Source: an uncultured Sphingosinicella sp.
GTDB lineage: Bacteria; Pseudomonadota; Alphaproteobacteria; Sphingomonadales; Sphingomonadaceae
Length of the DNA stretch: 63,698 nucleotides
NCBI RefSeq assembly: GCF_902806315.1
Contig: NZ_CADCWD010000057.1
Coordinates: 1-63,698 of the forward strand
Direction of reading: 5' to 3'
Below the pieces are notes generated by a model. It was not told the DNA's origin, searched no databases, and was given only the letters and a program-made list of their open reading frames with translations. Both the position numbers and the translations under genes were made by a program. Positions 1-10,807 of the stretch are shown here, piece by piece (the stretch's first letter is position 1; each line of letters begins with the position of its first letter).

Positions 1-201
1 CTGCTCGATCTCAACGAGAAGATCTGCAAGTGGCCGATCGGCCATCCAGGCGAGCCGGATTTCCACTTCTGCGGCCGCGCGTCCAATCCGGGCTTCCCTT
101 ATTGCGTCCAGCATTGCGGCGTCGCCTACCAGGCGCAGCTGCCGCGCCGGGATCGCCGTCCGCCGCCGCCGCTTCCGTTCGGCGGGCCGCGCATCCGCTG
201 A
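1..201 (+). CDS. gcrA: GcrA cell cycle regulator, C-terminal end (partial)
   Basis: The reading frame is open from the window edge and stops with TGA at 199-201; only the last 66 residues are present. They include CKWPIGHPGEPDFHFCGR and a following YCVQHC, the conserved cysteine-containing tail of GcrA proteins, ending in a Pro/Arg-rich extension. In alphaproteobacteria GcrA is a transcription factor that works with sigma-70 RNA polymerase and responds to CcrM methylation at GANTC sites to time S-phase gene expression. The N-terminal helix-turn-helix lies outside the window. The match to the conserved tail is strong, so the family call is firm. Confidence 0.9.
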   Translation: MLDLNEKICKWPIGHPGEPDFHFCGRASNPGFPYCVQHCGVAYQAQLPRRDRRPPPPLPFGGPRIR

Positions 202-599
202 CGTCCGACAGAGGCGCGGTGCCGGAAGTCCACGACTTGCGTGGTCGCGCACGAAAATAGCAGCGTAACCTTCGGTCGTTCGGAGGCCGGACACCCGCGC
301 AAATCCGCGGCTCTCGTCGCTGCGGCGGCCTTGCACCTGTGACCATCGAGGACCCACGCCTCCTCTCCTCATTTCCGCCCCGTCGAGCGAGAATCGGGCG
401 GGAGAACATGCCTAGAACATCGATGAATAGGAAGCGGATTTTTTCTTAGACCCGGCCCTGCGCGTTGCGCGGGATGACCTAGGTTAGAGGGTTTTCCGGG
501 ATACCGATTCCGGGTCCTTCGTTTTGCTTCCGTATCCACCGCCGCAGGAGCCGTCCTGGCTCATTCCCGGAGCGGCCGAACCGGAGAGTGAAGCGTCCA
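202..599. other. Intergenic stretch without a recognisable gene
   Basis: No convincing reading frame lies here: the long minus-strand frame over it is Arg-rich and has no ribosome site. Two GANTC sites (GAATC at 391-395, GATTC at 506-510) are present, the kind of site methylated by CcrM and read by GcrA. An AT-richer patch at 418-450 could hold a promoter for the small gene at 600, but no clear -35/-10 pair was found. Confidence 0.5.
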
Positions 600-773
600 A
601 TGCCTCGTGAAGAGATGGAATATTTCCAGTCGAGGGCCGAAGCCGAAATCGCACTGGCCCAGCAGGCATCCCACAGCAGAGCCGTGCAGGCTCATTACCA
701 GCTCGCGTCCGCCTATCTGGATATGGTCCACGGCGAGACTCCCGTCGCCGAACCGAACTTCCTAAGCCGCTGA
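600..773 (+). CDS. Small hypothetical protein (57 aa)
   Basis: A short soluble, probably helical protein beginning MPREEMEYFQSRAEAEIALA and containing an alternating Ala/Glu/His pattern. It resembles small proteins of sphingomonads with the theme 'RAEAE..AQ.A.H..AV.AHY.LA..YLD', recalled as a family without known function. ATG at 600 was chosen because the Shine-Dalgarno-like GGAG (583-586) is too close to the in-frame GTG at 588. No membrane segment or signal peptide. It stands alone, 43 bases before a lipoprotein gene on the same strand. Confidence 0.65.
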   Translation: MPREEMEYFQSRAEAEIALAQQASHSRAVQAHYQLASAYLDMVHGETPVAEPNFLSR

Positions 774-816
774 GCACCTGACGGGGGGGCGCGCTCGGAC
801 CCGAGAGGAACGCCCG

Positions 817-2175
817 ATGTCCCGCCTCCCCCTCTGTCTTCTCTCGCTCGGCCTCCTGCTCGGCGGCTGCGCACCTTCGGAAACGAACGCATCGCAAACT
901 CCCTCCCGCCAGCAGACCGGCGGCGCGGCCGCGTCCCCCTGGGCCCGCACCGTCGTTCCAATCGGCGACGGCAGCGGCGATGCCGACGGGCTCGTCCGTG
1001 CAGCTGGACAAGGGCGGTTCGTGCTTCTGGGCGAGAACACCCATGGGACGCGCGAATATTATGTCGAGCGTGGCCGCATCTCCGAAAGCCTGATCCGGAA
1101 CCACGGCTTCGGGGCAGTGGCGATCGAGGGCGACTGGTCCGCGACCTATCGCGTCAACCAATATGTGCGCGGCCTTGGCAGCGACCGGAGCGCGCAGCAG
1201 GCCTTGTCGGGCTATACCAACTTTCCGTACTGGATGTGGCGCAACGCCGAGTTCGCAGCTTTCGTCGAGCGGCTGCGCGCCTGGAACCTCAGCCAACCCG
1301 AGGCGCGCCGCGCCGGCGTCTATGGCATGGATGTCTACGACCTTTACGACGCGGCCGACACGGCAGTGGCCTATCTGAGGCAGGCGGACCCGCGTGCGGC
1401 GCAAGAGGCGCAGCGCCAATATCGCTGCTTTGCGCCCTACAAACGCAGCACCCATGCCTATGGCGAGGCCGCGCGCAGGGCGAACCGCTCCTGCGAAGAG
1501 GAAGCGCAGGCGGTGGTGGCGCTCGTCGAGCGCACACCGACGCCCGCCGATCCGGCGGCGCGCGAGCGGCGTTTCGCGGCGGTTCGGAGCGCAGCCTCGA
1601 CGGCGGCGGGCGAGGCCTATTTCCGCACCGTCTATGTAGGCTCGCTCGCCTGGAACGTCCGCGACCAGGGCATGGCGCGCAACGTCGAAGCGATTGCGCA
1701 ACATGTCGGAACCCTGTCGGGCCGAGAGGGCAAGGTCGTGGTCTGGGGCCACAACACCCATTCCGGAGACGCGCGCGCAACCTTTGCCGCCGATCGCGGC
1801 GAGCTCAACCTCGGTCAGTTGATGCGTCAGCGCCATGGGAATGCGGCTTATCTGGTCGGTTTCTTCACCCATTCCGGCCGGGTCATGGCGGCGCCCGAAT
1901 GGGACGCGCCCGGACGCGTCTATGACCTGAGGCCCGCGCTTCCCGAAAGCTATTCGGGGCTGTTCCACAGGGTCGGAGTGCCGGCTTTCTCGTTGCTGCT
2001 GCGCGGCAATCCTCAAGTCGGCGAGCTGGGGCAAACTCGGCTCGAACGCGCGGTGGGCGTCATCTATCGTCCGGAGACGGAACGGCAGTCCCACTATTTC
2101 GACGCGCGCCTGACCGGACAGTTCGATGCCATCGTCTATTTCGACCGCACCAATCCAGTGACTGAGCTGCGGTGA
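817..2175 (+). CDS. Erythromycin esterase family lipoprotein
   Basis: The 452-residue product begins with a lipoprotein signal peptide whose lipobox is LLGGC (Cys about residue 18), so it should be anchored in the envelope. The mature part carries the erythromycin-esterase/succinoglycan-biosynthesis fold: VLLGENTHGTREYY near residue 70, AIEGDWSATYRVNQYVRG near 100 and VVWGHNTHSG near 310, giving the conserved His and Glu residues. Family members include EreA/EreB macrolide esterases, but most are uncharacterised, so resistance should not be assumed. GAGAGGAAC lies 7 bases before the ATG. The stop overlaps the GTG of the downstream pcm gene, implying co-expression. Confidence 0.85.
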   Translation: MSRLPLCLLSLGLLLGGCAPSETNASQTPSRQQTGGAAASPWARTVVPIGDGSGDADGLVRAAGQGRFVLLGENTHGTREYYVERGRISESLIRNHGFGAVAIEGDWSATYRVNQYVRGLGSDRSAQQALSGYTNFPYWMWRNAEFAAFVERLRAWNLSQPEARRAGVYGMDVYDLYDAADTAVAYLRQADPRAAQEAQRQYRCFAPYKRSTHAYGEAARRANRSCEEEAQAVVALVERTPTPADPAARERRFAAVRSAASTAAGEAYFRTVYVGSLAWNVRDQGMARNVEAIAQHVGTLSGREGKVVVWGHNTHSGDARATFAADRGELNLGQLMRQRHGNAAYLVGFFTHSGRVMAAPEWDAPGRVYDLRPALPESYSGLFHRVGVPAFSLLLRGNPQVGELGQTRLERAVGVIYRPETERQSHYFDARLTGQFDAIVYFDRTNPVTELR

Positions 2176-2894
2176 GAAGGCTTGCCGCCCTCATTTGCGC
2201 CGCCCTCGTCGCAGCGGCTCCGCCCGGAGCGGATCGGGCGCGCGAGCGCGAGATGATGGTGCTGGCTGTCGAGAACCTTGCCGCCACCGCCGGGAGCACG
2301 CACCGCCGGATCGATCGCAAGGTGCTGGATGCGATGCGCAAGGTGCCGCGTCACCTGCTGGTCCCGCAGGAGGTCCGGGCCGAGGCTTATCAGAACCGGC
2401 CTCTCCCGATCGGCTATGAAGCGACCATCTCGCAGCCCTATATCGTCGCCTTGATGACGGATCTGCTGGACGTGGAGCCCGGCCACAAGGTGCTCGAGGT
2501 TGGCACCGGCTCGGGCTATCAGGCGGCCATCCTCTCGGGTCTGGTGAATCGGGTCCATTCGATCGAGATCGTGGAACCGCTCGCCAAGCGCGCGGGCGAG
2601 CAGCTCGCGGCGCTCGGCTATCGCAACGTCACTGTCCGGGCGGGCGACGGCTATGCCGGGTGGCCTGAGCAGGCGCCGTTCGACCGGATCATCGTCACGG
2701 CGGGCGCCGATCATGTCCCCCGGCCGCTGATGGACCAGCTTCGCCCGGGCGGACGCATGGTGATCCCGGTGGGCGAAGGCGGGGACCTGCAGCTCACCGT
2801 TATCGACAAGAGCAGGAAAGGCCGCATCAGCAAGCGCCGGGTGCTGCCGGTCTATTTCGTGCCGCTGACCCGTAAAGCCTCCTCCGGCGGCTGA
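2172..2894 (+). CDS. pcm: Protein-L-isoaspartate O-methyltransferase, possibly exported
   Basis: This is a Pcm-type SAM-dependent methyltransferase that repairs isoaspartyl residues in damaged proteins. The SAM motif VLEVGTGSGYQAAILS is near residue 107, with the family blocks NRPLPIGYEATISQPYIVA upstream and DRIIVTAGADHVP downstream. The GTG start at 2172 overlaps the preceding stop (GTGA) and gives a hydrophobic N-terminus (LAALICAALVAAA) that looks like a signal peptide; the alternative ATG at about 2254 would give a cytoplasmic form. Coupling to the preceding lipoprotein gene favours the long form, but the choice is not settled. Confidence 0.88.
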   Translation: MRRLAALICAALVAAAPPGADRAREREMMVLAVENLAATAGSTHRRIDRKVLDAMRKVPRHLLVPQEVRAEAYQNRPLPIGYEATISQPYIVALMTDLLDVEPGHKVLEVGTGSGYQAAILSGLVNRVHSIEIVEPLAKRAGEQLAALGYRNVTVRAGDGYAGWPEQAPFDRIIVTAGADHVPRPLMDQLRPGGRMVIPVGEGGDLQLTVIDKSRKGRISKRRVLPVYFVPLTRKASSGG

Positions 2895-2953
2895 ACCTCG
2901 GATGAAGCCCGTATACCGGGCAGGTTCAGAGCGTCTCCTCTAGTTTCTGCGCA

Positions 2954-2979
2954 GGAACTACGAGCCTCCGAAGCAGGTT
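2954..2979 (+). promoter_or_regulatory. Possible EcfG-type (general stress) promoter
   Basis: GGAAC at 2954-2958 is followed after 17 bases by GGTT at 2976-2979. The alphaproteobacterial EcfG consensus is GGAAC-N16/17-CGTT, so one position of the -10 deviates. It lies 22 bases before the start of the glycine-rich RcnB-like gene. Confidence 0.35.
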
Positions 2980-3001
2980 TGGACAGCAGAGGAGTATGAG
3001 T

Positions 3002-4165
3002 ATGCGCAAGTTTCTCATGATCGCGAGTGCAGCCGCGATGGCCATCAGCATGCCCGCAGTTGCGAAGGAAAAAGGCGGTGGCGGCGGTGGCGGCGGCAAG
3101 CCCGAGAAGCATCAGGGCGGCGGCGGCCACGGTGGCGGCGGTCACGGAGGCGGCGGCAAGGCGCACAAGGAATCCCGCGGCGGCGGAGGCGGCGGAGGCA
3201 ACCCGTTTGGCGCTCAATTGCAGGGCGGCGGCCATGGCGGCTTCAAGGCGGAGCGCCGGATGGCGCGGCAGGAGCGCCGGGGTGGCGGCGAATGGCGCGC
3301 CCGCGGCAAGGCTGAGAAGCAATGGGCGCGCGCCGAGAAGCGCGAGCGCAAGATCGAGAAAAGCTACGCCAAGGCCGACCGCGGCTATGCCAAGGCGGAG
3401 CGCAAGGCCTGGAAGCAGGACACGCGGCGCGTGGAGCGTCTGGCCCGGCGCGACGAACGGCGCGACATCCGGAATGTCCGCGAGGATCGCTCCTCACCCG
3501 GCTACGACTATCGATATCAGCAGCGCTACGCGGACAATTTCGGCGGCGCCTGCCCTCCGGGTCTCGCGCGTAAGAACAATGGCTGCCTGCCACCCGGCCA
3601 GGCGAAGAAGATGTTCGGCGGCGCCCAATTCTACAATGCGGGCCAGGTGCTGCCGGTCGAATATTATAGCGATTACAACATCCCGGCCGAGTATCAGAAC
3701 TGGTATCAGGACAATCCGGACAATTATTACCGCTACGACGACAACGGCTACATCTACCAGGTCGACCGGCAGTCGAACCTGATCGAGAGCCTGATCCCGC
3801 TGCTCGGCGGTGGGTTCGGCGTCGGGCAACTGCTCCCGGCGGGCTTCGACAGCTACAATCTGCCGATGCAGTATCGCGACGATTATCAGGACAGCGACGA
3901 GGCTTATTATCGCTACGGCGACGATGCGATCTATGAGGTCGATCCGCAGTCGAACATGATCGAGTCGATCGTGGCGCTGCTTTCCGGCGATCTCAATGTC
4001 GGCAGCATGCTCCCGAGCGGCTACGACACGTACAACCTGCCGATGGAATATCGCGACGACTATGTCGACGATGCGGACTCGATGTACCGCTATGCCGACG
4101 GCAACATCTACGAAGTCGATCCGCAAACGCAGATCATCGAGCAGATCGTCGCCTCGCTCGTCTGA
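3002..4165 (+). CDS. Secreted glycine-rich protein with three RcnB-like repeats
   Basis: The protein (387 residues) has a signal peptide ending around AISMPAVA, a low-complexity region of Gly runs with His/Lys (about residues 24-75), an Arg/Lys/Ala-rich region (about 80-160), then CPPGLARKNNGCLPPGQAKK and three tandem repeats of about 60 residues. Each repeat has LP.GYD.YNLPMEYRDDY, then YRY(A/G)D and IYEVDPQ....IE.I, which resembles the RcnB periplasmic domain. E. coli RcnB is linked to Ni/Co homeostasis; no metal role is shown here. ATG at 3002 was chosen because AGAGGAG (2988-2994) is 7 bases upstream, whereas the ATG at 2996 is only 1 base away. Confidence 0.75.
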   Translation: MRKFLMIASAAAMAISMPAVAKEKGGGGGGGGKPEKHQGGGGHGGGGHGGGGKAHKESRGGGGGGGNPFGAQLQGGGHGGFKAERRMARQERRGGGEWRARGKAEKQWARAEKRERKIEKSYAKADRGYAKAERKAWKQDTRRVERLARRDERRDIRNVREDRSSPGYDYRYQQRYADNFGGACPPGLARKNNGCLPPGQAKKMFGGAQFYNAGQVLPVEYYSDYNIPAEYQNWYQDNPDNYYRYDDNGYIYQVDRQSNLIESLIPLLGGGFGVGQLLPAGFDSYNLPMQYRDDYQDSDEAYYRYGDDAIYEVDPQSNMIESIVALLSGDLNVGSMLPSGYDTYNLPMEYRDDYVDDADSMYRYADGNIYEVDPQTQIIEQIVASLV

Positions 4166-4189
4166 GACTTGTCATAAAGCAGGCGTAAC

Positions 4190-4230
4190 GGCATCAAACG
4201 CTCTTCCAATCTGGGAGAGTGTTTGATGCC
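4190..4230 (+). promoter_or_regulatory. Long stem-loop burying the ribosome site and start codon of the fasciclin gene
   Basis: The left arm 4190-4207 and right arm 4213-4230 pair over 18 positions, two of them G-U in RNA, around the 5-base loop AATCT. The right arm contains the Shine-Dalgarno GGGAGAG (4213-4219) and the ATG at 4226-4228, so the whole initiation region would be double-stranded in a full-length transcript. No U-run follows, so it is not a typical terminator. It could be an RNA switch or thermometer, or a DNA operator. Confidence 0.7.
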
Positions 4231-4852
4231 TGTTCGTCCGTTCCTGTCGATCGCTCTTGCTTCTGTCGCCCTCACCGCCTGCCAGCAAGGCGGCGACGCC
4301 GGCGGCAACCAGACCGCGTCCGCCAACCAGAACGCCACCACCACGCCCGGACCGGCTACCGCAAGCGGCGCGCCGGTGACGGTCGGCGGCGCGCCCATGT
4401 ATCCCAACAAGACGATCATCGAGAACGCGTCGACCTCGTCCGAGCACACGACCCTCGTGAATGCGGTGAAGGCGGCGGGGCTCGACAGGACGCTCGCCGG
4501 GGCTGGCCCTTACACGGTCTTCGCGCCGACCAATGCCGCGTTCGGCAAGCTTCCGGCCGGCACGGTCGAAGGGCTGATGCAGCCGCAGGGCAAGGGCGCG
4601 CTCACCGGCATCCTCAGCTACCATGTGGTGCCCGGCTTGGTGCTGGCAGAGGATCTTCGCCGCTCGATCCAGAAACGCGGCGGCAGGGCCGAGCTCGCCA
4701 CCGTGGGAGGCGGCAAGCTTACCGTGACCGACGCGGGCGGAGCGATCACCGTCACCGACAGCAAGGGCGGTCAGGCGCGGGTGACGCAGGGGAACGTGAT
4801 GCAGTCCAACGGCGTCGTCCACGTCGTCGACGCGGTGCTGATGCCGAGCTGA
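4226..4852 (+). CDS. Fasciclin (FAS1) domain lipoprotein
   Basis: The 208-residue product has a lipoprotein signal peptide with lipobox LTAC (Cys about 19), an Asn/Thr/Ala-rich linker, and one FAS1 domain from about residue 62: the H1 block is seen in YTVFAPTNAAFGKLP and the H2 block in NGVVHVVDAVLMPS at the C-terminus. FAS1 domains are extracellular adhesion-type modules; bacterial single-domain lipoproteins of this kind are common in sphingomonads and mostly unassigned. GGGAGAG 6 bases before the ATG supports the start, but both lie inside the 4190-4230 hairpin, so translation should be controlled. Confidence 0.88.
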   Translation: MPVRPFLSIALASVALTACQQGGDAGGNQTASANQNATTTPGPATASGAPVTVGGAPMYPNKTIIENASTSSEHTTLVNAVKAAGLDRTLAGAGPYTVFAPTNAAFGKLPAGTVEGLMQPQGKGALTGILSYHVVPGLVLAEDLRRSIQKRGGRAELATVGGGKLTVTDAGGAITVTDSKGGQARVTQGNVMQSNGVVHVVDAVLMPS

Positions 4853-4857
4853 AGTTC

Positions 4858-4881
4858 CTTCCCTCCGGCTAAGGAGGGGAG
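4858..4881. terminator. Probable bidirectional terminator hairpin
   Basis: CTTCCCTCC (4858-4866) pairs with GGAGGGGAG (4873-4881) with one G-U. It lies between the convergent fasciclin and PilZ genes. No long T-run follows on either side, so efficiency is uncertain. Confidence 0.5.
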
Positions 4882-4885
4882 AAGT

Positions 4886-5599
4886 TCAGCGTTTGTTGCG
4901 GTCCCAGGCGCCGAGCTTGGCGCTGGCCACCTCGACCCGCTTGCTCATCCATTCGGCGAGTTCTTCGAACGTGAGCGGCTGATCGAAGACGATGCCGGCG
5001 CGGCCCGCTTTGTACCAGCGCACCTTGCCCTTGAGCGGGCGCAGGCTCTCGATCGTAATGACGACCGACTTGCCGACGCATTGACTGTCGCTGATCTCGA
5101 CCTTGATGCCGCCGAACGAGATGTCCTGCACTTCGACGCGGTGATAAAGCCGGGCGATCTTCACGGTCGCTCCGCAGGTCACGTCGAGCCGCGGCGGACG
5201 CGGCGTGAAACCGTGCCGAACCTTGCGGTCGGCGAACAGCTCGCGCAGGTCCACCTTCTGGTCGAACTTGATGCCCATGGCGTTGCCGCGCGTCCAGACG
5301 ATGGTGCCTGGAATGCGCCGATTGTCACCCATTTCGATATGGATGTTGGTGTGGGCTTCGACCCCTGCCGTGCCTTCGAGCATCAGGCCGCCGGCCGAGA
5401 TGTTCTTGATACGGCAGAGATGCTGGGCGCTGTCGTCCGTTATGAGCTTGGTGACGGGCAGGATTGCGCGCAGGCGCTCGTCCGTCCGCTTGTCGGTCGG
5501 ACGCGGGACGTCGGTCGAAAGTGAAAACAGGGTGGATTCAGCAGCGAACTCGTCTTCGCTCACCCGAAGCGCTCGCCTGCGGATCAGTCCTCCAAACAT
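4886..5599 (-). CDS. Protein with two PilZ domains
   Basis: Two PilZ-like segments are visible. The first, about residues 35-115, includes RLRAILPVTK, LCRIKNISAGGLML and GTIVWTRGNAMGIKFDQ. The second, about 130-220, includes VQDISFGGIKVE, GKVRWYKAGRAGIVFDQPL. PilZ domains often bind cyclic di-GMP through an RxxxR and (D/N)xSxxG motif; here only parts are evident (NISAGG, DISFGG), so binding is uncertain. ATG at 5599 was preferred over a TTG at 5626 because it starts at MFGGLIRRRAL and the TTG lies in the upstream hairpin. An EAL phosphodiesterase at 55 kb would be in the same signalling network. Confidence 0.8.
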   Translation of the reverse strand: MFGGLIRRRALRVSEDEFAAESTLFSLSTDVPRPTDKRTDERLRAILPVTKLITDDSAQHLCRIKNISAGGLMLEGTAGVEAHTNIHIEMGDNRRIPGTIVWTRGNAMGIKFDQKVDLRELFADRKVRHGFTPRPPRLDVTCGATVKIARLYHRVEVQDISFGGIKVEISDSQCVGKSVVITIESLRPLKGKVRWYKAGRAGIVFDQPLTFEELAEWMSKRVEVASAKLGAWDRNKR

Positions 5600-5604
5600 A
5601 GCAA

Positions 5605-5637
5605 AGCCCCACCAGTTGTTGGACAAACGGTGGGGCT
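5605..5637 (-). promoter_or_regulatory. Stem-loop over the ribosome site of the PilZ gene
   Basis: Read on the minus strand, AGCCCCACC (5637-5629) and GGTGGGGCT (5613-5605) form a perfect 9-bp stem with a 15-base loop. The second arm holds the only G-rich ribosome-site candidate, ending 5 bases before the ATG at 5599. It could also act as a weak terminator for the HicB gene upstream, since TTT follows the stem. Confidence 0.55.
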
Positions 5638-5673
5638 AGCGAATTTGCGTTAAGATATGGTGCCTGGATGCCC

Positions 5674-5916
5674 TCAGGCGGTGGCGAGCAGTTCGAACTT
5701 TTCGGTGCTGACGCGCAGGCTGCCGCCAGCGCAGGGCACCGGGAAATCTCGGCCTTCGGCGGCATAGCGCTCCAGCGCCGCTTCGAGCGCATGCTTGGCC
5801 TGTTCCAGCGCCTCTTCATGGTCCCGGCCGAGCGCCATCGCCTCGGGCACGTCGGGGAAGGTCGCCATCACCATGCCGTTGTAATTGGACGCAAGCTTGA
5901 GCGAATAGGTGAGCAT
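5674..5916 (-). CDS. HicB-family antitoxin-like protein (no HicA partner seen)
   Basis: The 80-residue protein has the HicB N-terminal fold: MLTYSLKLASNYNGMVMATF then PDVPEAMALGRDHEEALEQA, with the conserved PD(V/L)P..x..G.(D/T)..EA pattern. GGAGAAG 5 bases upstream of the ATG at 5916 fixes the start. HicB normally neutralises the mRNA interferase HicA, encoded next to it; neither flank here has a small double-stranded-RNA-binding-like HicA frame. It is therefore an orphan, possibly a stand-alone regulator. The gene runs into PilZ after a 75-base gap with a hairpin. Confidence 0.8.
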   Translation of the reverse strand: MLTYSLKLASNYNGMVMATFPDVPEAMALGRDHEEALEQAKHALEAALERYAAEGRDFPVPCAGGSLRVSTEKFELLATA

Positions 5917-5936
5917 CGCTTCTTCTCCAGAGATGA

Positions 5937-9444
<3,508 letters not shown>

Positions 9445-9448
<4 letters not shown>

Positions 9449-9648
9449 TTCAGCAGCATGAAGGCTGGGCGGCCGACCTTCTTGCGGCCGAGCACCTGCA
9501 GCGACACGAGCGTCTTGATGTCGGCGAGCGTGCCGAGATCGGCCCCGCAATCCTCGCAATCGACCGGACTTTCATCGCCGCCATTGATCGGGATGCTGAT
9601 GGCGTTGCCGCGGCAATTGTCGCAGCGCACATCGATTGAGACTGTCAT
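9445..9648 (-). CDS. Small zinc-ribbon protein
   Basis: The 67-residue protein carries two cysteine pairs, CDNC near residue 9 and CEDC near 31, arranged as a zinc ribbon, followed by a basic tail (GRKKVGRPAF). Function unknown; such proteins are frequent in sphingomonad genomes. Its TAA shares bases with the TAG of the convergent hydrolase gene (TTAG at 9445-9448). Confidence 0.7.
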
Positions 9649-9749
9649 GGCTAGGCAACCCCCTTCACCGCTACGACTGAATCCAACCCTTGAAGCCGCC
9701 CAGAGTTGCTTCCGGCGTTAACTATTTTTGCGGGAGGAGAGGTTCGCCA

Positions 9750-10163
9750 TCAGCTTGCGACGGCCGGCGCGATCAGCGGGAAGCGGGGGATGGCGACAGC
9801 GAAGCTCGCGCCTTCCGCGCTCACCATCTGGTAGCGGCCTTCCATATGGCCGGTGGGGGTGCTGAGCGGGCAGCCGGAGACATAATCGAACGAGCCGCCC
9901 GGCTCGATGATCGGCTGTTCGCCGACGACGCCCTCGCCCTGCACTTCGTGGCGGCCGCCGCGGCCGTCGACGATCGCCCATTCGCGGCTGACGAGCTGGA
10001 CGGCGCGGCCGCCACCATTTTCGATGCGAACATGATAGGCCCAGAACCAGCGGCCCTTGGGCGGCTCCGACTGCTCGGGAAGGAAGCTCACGGCCACGCG
10101 AACCGTGACGTCGCGCGTCGTGGCGCTGTGGGGGAAAAGCGATTTCACGATGCTCGCTTCCAT
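9750..10163 (-). CDS. apaG: ApaG domain protein
   Basis: The 137-residue sequence matches ApaG along its length: SLFPHSATTRDVTVRVAVSF, RWFWAYHVRIENGG, EGVVGEQPIIEPGGSFDYVS and CPLSTPTGHMEGRYQMV. ApaG has a fibronectin-III-like fold and is linked in enterobacteria to Co/Mg resistance and Ap4A metabolism; the biochemical role is unknown. AGGAG 7 bases before ATG 10163 supports that start over a TTG three bases upstream. It follows recO on the same strand with a 16-base gap, likely one transcript. Confidence 0.92.
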   Translation of the reverse strand: MEASIVKSLFPHSATTRDVTVRVAVSFLPEQSEPPKGRWFWAYHVRIENGGGRAVQLVSREWAIVDGRGGRHEVQGEGVVGEQPIIEPGGSFDYVSGCPLSTPTGHMEGRYQMVSAEGASFAVAIPRFPLIAPAVAS

Positions 10164-10179
10164 CAAAAGCTCCTGGCCG

Positions 10180-10806
10180 TCAACGCGTCACCCGGCGCAG
10201 GCGGTCCACCAGACGCTCGCGTGCGTCGAGCACATTGGCCTCGCGCCCGGTGAGCAAGTCGCGGGTTAGGGCATCCCCGGTGATGCGAAGGCCCTGGAAG
10301 ATATCCTCCCATTCGCCGGGCGCGCTGGCCAGGAGGAAGGGCGGCCATTCGGGGCGATCCAAGCCGAAGCCGAGATCGCGCAGGACGAGCAGTTCGTAGC
10401 GGAGCAGAGCGGTGGCCCAGCCTTTGGCGCTCGGCGCCGCTTCAACGGCGGAAAGGACGCCATCGAGCGCTTCATAGACGCGCGGATAGGCCTGCCCTTC
10501 GGGTAGAGCGGCAGCGGTCAGCGCTGTCACCCAGTCGATCGCGGCGGCGGGAAGCGCTTCCGAAAGCATTGGTGCGCGGCTGTGGACGAGCTCCACGCTG
10601 AGCTGGGCGAGCTGGTCCTCGGTGCGGGCGCGATACTCGGCCTGAACGAGATTGCCCGGAAGCAGGATCGGGCGGAGGCGGCGCGAACGGCCACCGCGGA
10701 CATAGCCGGGCTGGAGGCCGTCGACGGGTGTAAGGGCGCGCGCGATGGCGCCATGCTCGCCGTGCGGCCACACCGCGCAGATGATCGCCTGCGTTTCGAT
10801 CCGCAT
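10180..10806 (-). CDS. recO: DNA repair protein RecO
   Basis: The 208-residue protein begins [20 protein letters not shown], the OB-fold start of RecO, followed by [20 protein letters not shown] and a helical domain with [17 protein letters not shown]. RecO loads RecA on SSB-coated single-stranded DNA with RecR. The zinc-binding cysteines of many RecO proteins are absent, as is usual in alphaproteobacteria. ATG 10806 is one base after the stop of the acetyltransferase gene, implying coupling. Confidence 0.88.
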   Translation of the reverse strand: MRIETQAIICAVWPHGEHGAIARALTPVDGLQPGYVRGGRSRRLRPILLPGNLVQAEYRARTEDQLAQLSVELVHSRAPMLSEALPAAAIDWVTALTAAALPEGQAYPRVYEALDGVLSAVEAAPSAKGWATALLRYELLVLRDLGFGLDRPEWPPFLLASAPGEWEDIFQGLRITGDALTRDLLTGREANVLDARERLVDRLRRVTR

Positions 10807-10807
10807 C

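Noticed and set aside
484-2094. 536-residue minus-strand reading frame
   Set aside because: Lies antisense to the well-supported esterase gene; Arg-rich composition typical of a high-GC shadow frame and no ribosome site.
817-2175. Macrolide resistance gene
   Set aside because: The esterase fold is shared by many proteins of unknown function; nothing in sequence or context shows macrolide hydrolysis.
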